Positions 52,614 through 61,300 of a DNA stretch of 64,000 nt are shown here, in pieces; the stretch's first letter is position 1; each line of letters begins with the position of its first letter. The translations under genes and the position numbers were made by a program. Below the pieces are notes generated by a model, which was given only the letters and a program-made list of their open reading frames with translations, had not been told where the DNA came from and did not search any database. This DNA is from Trinickia soli (GTDB lineage: Bacteria; Pseudomonadota; Gammaproteobacteria; Burkholderiales; Burkholderiaceae), in NCBI RefSeq assembly GCF_002879855.1, contig NZ_PNYB01000028.1:1-64000 (forward strand). Direction: 5' to 3'.

Positions 52614-54955
52614 CACATCCTCAGTTTTGCATCGACATAGAAGGTGCGCCCTGGATAGGGGTGATAGACGAAGTAGCGCGCATCGAACAGGTTGTCGACG
52701 CCTACGCCGATTTCGGCATGCTTCGCCGGCTTGAACGTGAAGCGGGCATCCGCGACCGTGTACGTGCTCGTGCCCCCGAAGACATCGGGGTTCGCGTCGA
52801 CATTGGCGAGCGTGTTGTATTGCCGCCCCGAATAGCGCGCCGCAAGCGTAAGCGCCATCCGTGCGTCGATGCGATAGGTCGCAGCGAGATCGGCCCGCCA
52901 TAGCGGAATGCGATAGAAGTACTTGCCGATCGATGCCGGGTTCTGCGCATTGGCAAGAATCTTCGACTGGGTGTAAGCGAGGCTCGCGAGCAGATCGAGC
53001 CCGCGTATGCCGACATCCTCGCCCGCGTAGCTGACCTCCACTCCACGTGAACGCACTTTGCCGATGTTCTGAAAACTCGTGACGTTCGGTATCACGGTGG
53101 TATCGGTCTGACTGAAGATCGTGTTCTTGACGTCGTCCTGGAACAGCGAAACGCGCCATACGCCATTCCAATGCGCCCATTCGGCCGTGAACTCCTTCGA
53201 CAGATCGTCTTCGGCGGTGAGATAGGGATTGTTGTTGACGATGGACGAGCCGTTGATCTGCCCTTGGAACAATTCGCTGACAGTCGGGAAGCGGTACGCG
53301 CGCCCGATCGATGCGCGCAGTGTGATGTCATCGGTGACATCGAACGACAGCGATGCTTTCGGCGATACGTGATGCAGATCCGCCTGCGGGTATGGCAGCG
53401 AAGTCGCACCGATTGCCTGGCGCCCACCGTAAGCATTCCAATTTTCGTAACGCGCGCCATAGACGAATTTCCATCGCGGCAGAAAGCGCCAGGCGTCCTG
53501 CACGTAAAGCGCCTGCGTTTGCGTTTTTCCGCCGAACGCATTCGCGAGCGAGGCGGCCGCACCGCTTTGCCAATTCGCCGTGTTATAGGTCTGCGTCGCC
53601 GCGTAGTAATTGTCGTAGTGGTAGCCGAAGGTCAACCCATGGCCGCGCCATCCCGCGTTGCGCGAAGCGGGCGTCCACGTCGCCTTCAGATCGAGTGTCT
53701 TCCAACCGGCGCCGTCGCCGAACGTGACGACCCCGGGGCCGTTGCCGGGGCCGCCCGCATTGGCCGTGCGGGCCTCGCTGCGCGTGACGTCATAGTAAGA
53801 AGCGGTCGCTTCGGCATTCCACCCCTGAACCTGGTGCGTGCGCACCGACACGCCATAGAGCCAGTTTTCGTTGACGCCGAGGCTTGGCGCCAACGCCGCA
53901 GCGGGGATCGCATATTCGTAGCCGCCGATATCGACTTTTCCGCTATAGACCGGGTTGCCGTTCGAATCGGCTAGAAACGTCGATGTGCGGCTGTTATACG
54001 TCTGATGCCAATAGCCGAGCGTGAACGTGCCTTGCACTATGGGCGTGAAATCGTATTGTGTCTTCAGCGTCCATTGATCCTGGATCGTATGTTCGACACC
54101 TTCGCCGTTCACGCCGAGCACGGCGGTCGGCGCATTCGTTTGATTGTTGTAGAAGTACGCCCCCGTCACGGGGATATCGCCTGGCCTCGCGGGCGTCGAC
54201 GATCTCGCGAGCGTCGCGAACTGCAGCGGCTGACTCGTGTTCTCGAGATGATTGACGCCGAGCCGGAACGAGAACCTGCCGATCTTGTCGCCGAGTGTTG
54301 CCGTCGTCTCGCTGCCGTTGAAGTTCGCGTTGACGCCGTACAGGTCGAAGTGCTGCGTGAACCCTTTCACATCCGCCTCGGCCTCGAAGCGCTTGGGCAT
54401 GCGCGTCGAGATCAGCACCGTCGCCCCAAGCGAATTGCCCGGATAAAGCGCGGAAAACGGCCCATAAATAACGTCGACGCGCTCGATCGAATCGGGATTG
54501 ACCATCGACCAGCGCGGCGGAAACGAATAGCTGTTGCCGAGCAGGTTGCTCAGCAGCAAGCCGTCGGCGTAGACGAGTCCGCGTGCGCTTTGTGTGTTGC
54601 TGGTACCGCGCACGGCGATGATTGAATTGAGATCGCCGATGAAGCGTTTGCGCACAGCGAGATTCGGCGTGTACTTCAGCGCGTCTTCGGCATTGACGGC
54701 ATTCCAGTTCGAAAATTGTCTGCGCGTGACGGACTCGACCGTCGCCGGTAGATTCGGATCGACGATCCGGGTCGATGATGATCGCCCCGCATCGGCGCTC
54801 GCCGTGACGACGACGGCCGGCAATGTCAACGGGGCGGCGGTGTCTTCAGCGTGTGCGACGCGCGAGAACAGCGAGACGGGTAGAAGAATGAACGTGACAT
54901 GACGCGCCCGCTTGCGACGGCAAGCAGGCCCGCGATGTAGTGCGGACGGCAGCAT
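52613..54955 (-). CDS. TonB-dependent outer membrane receptor
   Basis: 780-aa TonB-dependent receptor. Signal peptide to AHAEDT; plug domain (residues about 60-180, with NAEDALKYTPNLAVRKR, VRGTSNTQSARGLVYADG and SIERVDVIYGPFSALYPGNS), then a 22-strand-type barrel ending in RTFYVDAKLRM. The usual final Phe is absent, the end being Arg-Met, although the preceding FYVDAKL strand is normal. AGGAAA precedes the ATG. Neighbours DUF2946 upstream and PepSY downstream suggest metal, perhaps copper, or metallophore uptake; the substrate is not proven. Confidence 0.92.
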   Translation of the reverse strand: MLPSALHRGPACRRKRARHVTFILLPVSLFSRVAHAEDTAAPLTLPAVVVTASADAGRSSSTRIVDPNLPATVESVTRRQFSNWNAVNAEDALKYTPNLAVRKRFIGDLNSIIAVRGTSNTQSARGLVYADGLLLSNLLGNSYSFPPRWSMVNPDSIERVDVIYGPFSALYPGNSLGATVLISTRMPKRFEAEADVKGFTQHFDLYGVNANFNGSETTATLGDKIGRFSFRLGVNHLENTSQPLQFATLARSSTPARPGDIPVTGAYFYNNQTNAPTAVLGVNGEGVEHTIQDQWTLKTQYDFTPIVQGTFTLGYWHQTYNSRTSTFLADSNGNPVYSGKVDIGGYEYAIPAAALAPSLGVNENWLYGVSVRTHQVQGWNAEATASYYDVTRSEARTANAGGPGNGPGVVTFGDGAGWKTLDLKATWTPASRNAGWRGHGLTFGYHYDNYYAATQTYNTANWQSGAAASLANAFGGKTQTQALYVQDAWRFLPRWKFVYGARYENWNAYGGRQAIGATSLPYPQADLHHVSPKASLSFDVTDDITLRASIGRAYRFPTVSELFQGQINGSSIVNNNPYLTAEDDLSKEFTAEWAHWNGVWRVSLFQDDVKNTIFSQTDTTVIPNVTSFQNIGKVRSRGVEVSYAGEDVGIRGLDLLASLAYTQSKILANAQNPASIGKYFYRIPLWRADLAATYRIDARMALTLAARYSGRQYNTLANVDANPDVFGGTSTYTVADARFTFKPAKHAEIGVGVDNLFDARYFVYHPYPGRTFYVDAKLRM

Positions 54956-55041
54956 CGATATTTCCTGAAAGCGTGGGACGAGCGACCGCGTGCGCCAACG
55001 ATGGGCGCACAGTCAGTACAAGCGGTCGAACGGGGTAGCGG

Positions 55042-55407
55042 TCAGGAAACGAACGGTGGCGCTCTGGGGCGACCGGATGGAAATGCGCCAAGCGGCGTGA
55101 AGCGCACCGATAGCACGGGCACGATCATGACGATCGTCAACGTCAACGGCTGCGCGACAGCCGGCGGCACCGATGGCATCGCAGCATGCGTGGCGAGCAA
55201 ATCGCAATAGCCGCATGCCGATAAGGGATCCGTCGATCCGCCGTGATGCGCGGCATCGGCGGGCGCAACAGCCGAACAGAGCGGCGCGATGGGCGCATCG
55301 GCGCGCGCGGCGATGACGAGCTGACTGATGAGCGGCACGCAAACGACAAGCCACATGGCCATGAGGCCAAGCCATGCGGTCGTGCGAGCGTGTCGTCGAA
55401 GGTTCAT
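55042..55407 (-). CDS. DUF2946-family small protein
   Basis: 121-aa protein with an N-terminal hydrophobic segment (TAWLGLMAMWLVVCVPLISQ) and the family mark SACGYCDLLATHA, a CxxC with nearby His. A second hydrophobic stretch (LTLTIVMIVPVLSV) follows. DUF2946 proteins often sit beside TonB-dependent receptors and copper-related genes. The ATG overlaps the stop of the TPR-glycosyltransferase gene (ATGA), while the TonB-receptor gene begins 86 bp downstream, so it links the two gene sets. Confidence 0.85.
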   Translation of the reverse strand: MNLRRHARTTAWLGLMAMWLVVCVPLISQLVIAARADAPIAPLCSAVAPADAAHHGGSTDPLSACGYCDLLATHAAMPSVPPAVAQPLTLTIVMIVPVLSVRFTPLGAFPSGRPRAPPFVS

Positions 55408-57278
55408 ATCGTCGGAGATGCCTCGGGCGTCGCGGAGTCTAGCATCGGAGCAAGGGGTATGGCCAGCCCGCTTTCGTCGTCTGGGACGGCTCGTGCGGCG
55501 GCTCGTGCGAGGTCGGCGCTCAGCGCTTCGAGCGGCGCGGTCCAATCGCGGAAGGCACGCTGGCGATACAGCTTGATCGTCGGATACCACGGGCTGTCGT
55601 CGCGCCCGGTCATCCAGACCCAGTGCGGATTCACGTCGAGCAGTAACCACGTTGGCCGCCCCAACGCCGCTGCGAGATGCGCCACCGACGTGCAAACAGT
55701 CACCACGAGGTCCAGGTTCGCAATCAGCGCAGCCGTTGCGTCGAAGTCGTTCAACTCGCTCGTTCGATCGATGACATGCAATCCGGCTGTGGCCATTCGC
55801 GCGACGTCCTGCGCGGCGCCGATCTGCAGGCTATACCATTCGACGCCCGCGATGTCGGAGAAGGCGCGAGCATAGCGCTCAGGGTCGATCGCGCGTACCG
55901 GATTGCGCTGATGCGTGAGGCTTCCGCTCCACACCAGGCCCACTTTCAATGCGGCGTTTTGACGCAATTCATCGTGCCAATGCGCGACGCGCGCAGGATC
56001 GGGCGACAAGTACGACGCGGGCGCAGGCAACGATTTGAACGTTACGCCCAGCGCAAGCGGCAAACTCGCAAGCGGGATCTGATAGTCGAACAGCGGCAGT
56101 TCGGCGACGTCGCTCGGCAACACTTGAACGTCATAGGCCGCCAGGCTTCGCTTGAACAATGCGTAGAGCGGCGCAAAACAGCAGCACACCACTTTGCCGC
56201 CGGCTTGGCCCGCCTGCTCGACAAGCCGCGGCAGGAAGCGAATGAATTGAATGGCGTCGCCGTGCCCTTGCTCACCCCACACCAGCAGCGTCTTGCCCGT
56301 CAGCGCCTGACCGCGCCAGCGTTGCTGCGGGCAGAACGCGGCGAGGCCGTCCAATTCCGGCGAGCCGCTCCAGCGCGCCTCGAAGTTGATCCAGCCGTTC
56401 GTGAAATCGCCGCGCATCAACTGCAGCATCGACACCGAGAACTGAATCTTCGGATCGGCGCCCGCCACGTTCGCCGCGCGCACGATCGCGTCAAACGCTT
56501 CGTCCCAAAGCTGGTTTTCGCGGGCGGCGTTGCTCAGTGCGAGTTGCCCCAGCCCGAAGTCGGGCGCAAGCGTGGTCGCACGGCGTGCGGCGAGCAGCGC
56601 TTTGGCCGGCTCGCGCAGTTGGAGGTAGACATTCGCTACGTTCGTCCAGGCGAGATGATGGCTCGGCGTCGCCCGAATCTCCGCCTTCGCCTGCTTCAGA
56701 GCCGCATCGTATTCGCCGCGCGTGTAATGCAGCGCCGCGAGGTTATTGCGCAACATCGGAAGACTGGCGTCGATCGACATCGCGCGCTGATAAGCCAGCA
56801 GGGCGGCATCAAAGGCACCGGCCTGTTGTTGGACGAGGCCGAGCATGAACCACGCGTTCGCCGAATCGGGCGTCAGCTCGCACCAGTCGGTGGCGACAGC
56901 CACGCCCACGTCCGATCGTTGCATCGAATGCGCGAGCGAGGCCCACTCGGAAAGCCAATCGGCTTCACCCGGCATCGCGCGGCGCGCACGCGCGAATGCT
57001 TCGAGCGCACGATCCGACGCTCCCGCCAGCGCCGCCAGACGGGCCGCCTCGACCCAGGCCGGCCCATGAAACGGCGCAACGGCGAGCACACGATCGAGCC
57101 ACGCCTGCGCTTCCTCATAACAGCCGCACAGCCGCAGCAATTGAGCGTGGGCGTACATGGCCTCGGGATTGCCGGGGGTATGCGTCAGCCACTCGGCGAC
57201 GACCGCCGAGGCCTCGATCAATTCCCCCGCTTCGATCTGCGCACGTACCGCCGCAGCCTTCGATGTCGAATCGCTCAT
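55404..57278 (-). CDS. TPR protein with GT9-like glycosyltransferase domain
   Basis: 624-aa cytoplasmic protein. Residues about 15-300 are TPR repeats (PEAMYAHAQLLRLCGCYEEA, ANAWFMLGLVQQQAGAFDAA, AWTNVANVYLQLREPAKALL). Residues about 315-590 form a GT-B glycosyltransferase-like domain of the kind seen in TPR-linked heptosyltransferase/O-GlcNAc-type enzymes: LLVWGEQGHGDAIQFIRFLP, VGLVWSGSLTHQRNP, the nucleotide-sugar region TSVAHLAAALGRPTWLLL and DDSPWYPTIKLYRQ. TPR plus glycosyltransferase is the layout of protein glycosylating enzymes, with TPRs picking the substrate. The trimeric adhesin encoded upstream in the same direction is a plausible substrate (inferred). Confidence 0.87.
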   Translation of the reverse strand: MSDSTSKAAAVRAQIEAGELIEASAVVAEWLTHTPGNPEAMYAHAQLLRLCGCYEEAQAWLDRVLAVAPFHGPAWVEAARLAALAGASDRALEAFARARRAMPGEADWLSEWASLAHSMQRSDVGVAVATDWCELTPDSANAWFMLGLVQQQAGAFDAALLAYQRAMSIDASLPMLRNNLAALHYTRGEYDAALKQAKAEIRATPSHHLAWTNVANVYLQLREPAKALLAARRATTLAPDFGLGQLALSNAARENQLWDEAFDAIVRAANVAGADPKIQFSVSMLQLMRGDFTNGWINFEARWSGSPELDGLAAFCPQQRWRGQALTGKTLLVWGEQGHGDAIQFIRFLPRLVEQAGQAGGKVVCCCFAPLYALFKRSLAAYDVQVLPSDVAELPLFDYQIPLASLPLALGVTFKSLPAPASYLSPDPARVAHWHDELRQNAALKVGLVWSGSLTHQRNPVRAIDPERYARAFSDIAGVEWYSLQIGAAQDVARMATAGLHVIDRTSELNDFDATAALIANLDLVVTVCTSVAHLAAALGRPTWLLLDVNPHWVWMTGRDDSPWYPTIKLYRQRAFRDWTAPLEALSADLARAAARAVPDDESGLAIPLAPMLDSATPEASPTI

Positions 57279-57333
57279 CGCTGAAAGCGCCTCGCGCAGA
57301 CGTGCGAACGTCGCACCGTTTTATTCATCGCGG

Positions 57334-57819
57334 TCACGGTTGACCCGTGCGAGCCTGCGGCGCAACGCCTTGACTTTGCCGCGGCTCGTAGCCGGTGAAA
57401 TGCCAACGACCGTCGCTTCCCAACTGAAAGCTGACTTTTTCATAAACGATGCGCCCGTCGGTGAGCCAAGTGGCGTAATCGACGTTCGCGTACAGGCCGT
57501 CGGGAACGACCTTGTCATGCGTATAGGTCAGGCGGGTGACCGACGCCCACCCACGGTGATCGATCGACCCGACACCTGTGCGCGATTGCGCGAGTCCTTG
57601 TTGGAAGGCGTCTGTCGAATACTTGGCGCGGACGAACGGCGCGGTGTCCTGCCATACCGTCGCGTACTGCCCCGCATCGATCTGTTGCAGCACGCGCTGC
57701 GCATCGCCGAGCAGTTCGTCGGCGGAAGTGCCCGCCTGCGCGCCATGCGCGAGCGCGCACCCCGTTGCGAGCGCACATACGGCCCCGGCCAGCCTGGTCA
57801 CACGGGCGATACCCTTCAT
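57334..57819 (-). CDS. DUF4019-like periplasmic protein
   Basis: 161-aa exported protein (signal MKGIARVTRLAGAVCALATG, cleavage near AHGAQA). The mature part of about 130 residues has LLQ-type opening ADELLGDAQRVLQQIDAGQY, then TVWQDTAPFVRAKY, and ends with a GSDGRWHFTGYEPR strand, matching DUF4019/NTF2-like small periplasmic proteins. The start overlaps the stop of the BamE-like gene (ATGA), so the two are coupled. Function unknown; context suggests a role in export or folding of the adhesin. Confidence 0.78.
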   Translation of the reverse strand: MKGIARVTRLAGAVCALATGCALAHGAQAGTSADELLGDAQRVLQQIDAGQYATVWQDTAPFVRAKYSTDAFQQGLAQSRTGVGSIDHRGWASVTRLTYTHDKVVPDGLYANVDYATWLTDGRIVYEKVSFQLGSDGRWHFTGYEPRQSQGVAPQARTGQP

Positions 57820-58235
57820 TGAACCTTCTCCGTCGTGCCGGCCGTGCCGGCGTCGGCTGCGATCTTAGCAGGCGCGAACCGTTCGCACTGCTGATCGTTC
57901 CACCGCGTTCGACTCACGCGGCTGCGGTCGTCGAATTGAATCTGGTATTCGCACGAAACCGTCTTCTCTTGCGAGTGAAAGTGAAACAGGTAGTTCCAGA
58001 CGCGGACATGGAACACGCTTTCATGAAAATGCGGCGGACCAATCAACGCGTAGACCTGATTCTTGGTCATGCCGGGTTCGATCGTTTTCAGATTGTCGAC
58101 ATTGGGGTACACGCCTTCCGCCGTCGTAGCCATCTCCTGCGACGGGAACGAGGTGTCGGTCGGCCCAACGCATGCGGATAGACCGAGCAGACACGAGAGC
58201 AGTCCAAGGGAGGCCAAAGCGCAGTGTTTGTTCAT
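57816..58235 (-). CDS. BamE/SmpA-like outer membrane lipoprotein
   Basis: 139-aa lipoprotein: MNKHCALASLGLLSCLLGLS then lipobox LSAC. The core IEPGMTKNQVYALIGPPHFH followed by VRVWNYLFHFHSQ and a Cys-Arg pair matches the BamE (SmpA/OmlA) fold, but the protein is not the housekeeping BamE, being placed between a trimeric adhesin gene and accessory genes. It starts 114 nt after the adhesin gene and overlaps the DUF4019 gene. Likely a dedicated outer-membrane assembly helper. Confidence 0.85.
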   Translation of the reverse strand: MNKHCALASLGLLSCLLGLSACVGPTDTSFPSQEMATTAEGVYPNVDNLKTIEPGMTKNQVYALIGPPHFHESVFHVRVWNYLFHFHSQEKTVSCEYQIQFDDRSRVSRTRWNDQQCERFAPAKIAADAGTAGTTEKVQ

Positions 58236-58349
58236 ATTCGATAGGAGTGCGAATCAAATCGCTTCGTGAGAGCCAGGTGGAACGGAAGCGCAAAACACGA
58301 AACACGTTCGCCGCCTCCCATTCCCGCGTTCAACAAAAGCTCAAGAGCA

Positions 58350-61300
58350 TCACCATTGATATCCGGCACCGACCACCGCGCCGTAACTGCCGCGCGTATT
58401 CGTCGAAACGGACGCCTTGTACACCCAGTGATCATTCTCCGAAATCGTCGAGACGCCGAGCGCCTGCCCCGATTGTCCGCGATAGACGCTGCCCGCAATC
58501 GCGACCATGCTGCGTCCGGGTCCTGTCGGCTGTGGCAGGCCGGCGACAGCCATCGCCGTGGCCACGCCGCCGTCGGCATCGCGGCGATACGAGTCGAGAC
58601 TGTTGCGCACGCCCGCAATCTGGTTGTCCGTATAGGTGTTCGCTTGCGAGAGCGTTTGGTTGAGCTGCTGGACATTGACGGCGTCTGTCGGCGCGGTACC
58701 GGCCGAGACGTTGATGACCTGGCGTGTCGACGTGCTCGATCCCACGGCCACGACATCCGCGCGGCCTCCGTCGTTGCTGCCGGAGCCGATCGCGGTCGAT
58801 CCGCTGCCGGTCGCGCTGGACCCAACGCCCACCGCCGTCGAGCCGCTCGCGCTGGCTTGCGCGTTGTTGCCCACGGCCGTGCTGCTGGAACCGGACGCCA
58901 CCGCGCCCGAGCCGCCCGCCGACGAATTCGCGCCGGTGGAGGAAGCAGGTGTGCCGCTGTTGCCGCCGCTGTTCGAACTCGACGAGAAGTTGCCGCCGGT
59001 CGCGATCATCGCCGTCAATTGTTGTTGCACCGCCTGCAACTGCGACACGTTGACGGCATCGGTACCGAGGCGTCCCGCGGCAAGGCCCGTGATCTGACGG
59101 CCACCAACATTGACTTCGCCCATCGACGTTTGCGGACTGCTCAGCCCGTACGCGACATAGTTGGTCAGCGCGCCGATCGTCGTCGACGAGCCCGCTCCCA
59201 ATGCCACGCTATTCGCAAAGGTCGCGCTCGCACCCGAGCCCAGCGCCAGGCTATTGGCAAACGAAGCTTTCGAACCGGCGCCGAGTGCGATGGCATCGAC
59301 GGCGCTGCTCGTCGCGCCCGAGCCGATCGCAACGCCGCCAGCAAATCCGGCGTTCGCGTTTGCGCCTTGCGCGATCGATTGTGCGCCGTTTGCGGTCGAG
59401 CCGCTGCCGAGTGCGATCGCATCGGCCTGCCCCGAATTCGCCGCTTCGCCGATCGCAACACCGCCTGGCGCGTTCTGCCCGACGATGGCACCGTTGCCGA
59501 CGCCGACGCCGTTATCGCCGTTGACCACTGTCGTCGGCCCGACCGCGATCGACTGCGCGCCCACTGCAAGTGAATCGGCCGCCGTCGAATTGGCGTGGAA
59601 GTAGAGCGTCGGCGTAACGGAGAACGACTGCAGCGCACCCGATAGCTGCCTGACGGTGACTGCATCGTTTTGCGCGGTGCCGTCGGCGACGTTCGTCAGT
59701 TGGCGATAGGTTTGGCTGCCCGCTGCCGAATTGCCGAACGAAACCGCACCGAGCAACGTCGCGTCGGTCGTGTTGAACGGAATCGCATGGCTTCCGGCCG
59801 CAATCGAACCTTGCGACGATGCGAGCGTCCGATCCGAGACCGAGCCTGACCCGATCGCCACGCCGCCCGCGACGGACACCGTCGACAGCGAGCCCAGGGC
59901 CATGGCATTGGTCGCTTGCGCTTGCGCGCCGTTCGCTGCCGCAAGACTGTCCGCTCCACTCGCCACCGCGAGCGGCCCGATTGCGACGCTGTCGGTGCCC
60001 GTTGCCTGGCTGTCGGCCGCCGTCGAATCCGCGTGGAAGTACTTGATGCCCGCGCCGTTCTGAATACCGGTGAGGGTCGTCGTGAGGTTCGAGACGTTTT
60101 GATTCGTCGTAAAGAGTTGCGAACCGTTGACCGCATCGGTGCTCGTCGAATTCAGCGCGCCGGGCGCCACGTTGGTGATCGTGTTCGGTCCGGTGCCGCC
60201 GTGGTTGGCGTTATAGGCGCCGGCCCCACCGTTGGCAGTCGGATCCCATTGCAGTGCACTGCTTTGCACCTGAGTGACTTGCGACTCGACCGATTGCAAC
60301 TGACTGACGTTGACCGCGTCGGTCGCGGCCGCGCCGGCCGCGACATTCGTGAGTCGCCGTTCGTTGCCGGCCGAGCCGACCGAGACTTCGCCGACCGGAG
60401 TCGTGCCCGACAGTGCGGCCGTGCCGGGATTATAGGCTGCGAGGCCGAGGTTGGCCGTCGTCGTGGAGTTCGAACCGAGCGCCACCGAGTTCGCTGCCGT
60501 TGCGCGTGCATTGCTGCCGAGCGCGAGCGAATTGGCGCTGCTCGCGGCCGAGCCCGCACCGAGTGCGATGGCGTCGACGGCGCTGCTCGTCGCGCCCGAG
60601 CCGATTGCTACGCCGCCGGCAAAGCCGGCGTTCGCGTTTGCGCCTTGCGCGATCGACTGCGCGCCGTTCGCGGTCGAGCCGCTGCCGAGCGCGATTGCAT
60701 CGGCCTGCCCCGAATTCGCCGCTTCGCCGATCGCAACACCGCCGGGCGCGCTCTGCCCGACGGTCGCGCCGTTGCCGACGCCGACACCGTTATCGCCGTT
60801 GACGACCGTCGTCGGCCCGACGGCGACGGACTCTGCCCCCACGGCGAGCGAGTCGGCCGCCGTCGAATTGGCATGGAAGTACCGCGTCGAGGTGACTGCA
60901 AACGCTTGCAACGCACCGGAAAGCTGCCTGACGGTGACTGCATCGTTTTGCGCGGTGCCGTCGGCGACGTTGGTCAGTTGGCGATAGGTTTGACTGCCCG
61001 CTGCGGAATTGCCGAACGAGACTGCACCGAGCAACGTGGCATCGGTCGTATTGAATGGGATTGAATGGCTTCCGGCCGCGATCGAGCCTTGCGACGATGC
61101 GAGCGGCCGGTCGGAGACCGCGCCCGACCCGATCGCCACGCCGCCCGCAACGGACACCGTCGACAGCGAGCCCAGGGCCATGGCATTGGTCGCTTGCGCT
61201 TGCGCACCGTTCGCTGCGGCGAGACTGTCCATGCCGCTCGCCACCGCGAGCGGCCCGATTGCGACACTGTCGGTGGCCGTTGCCTGGCTATCGGCCGCCG

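Noticed and set aside
55404-57278. TPR-glycosyltransferase as a flagellin-modifying enzyme
   Set aside because: No flagellar genes are in the window; the adhesin gene is the only nearby surface-protein substrate.
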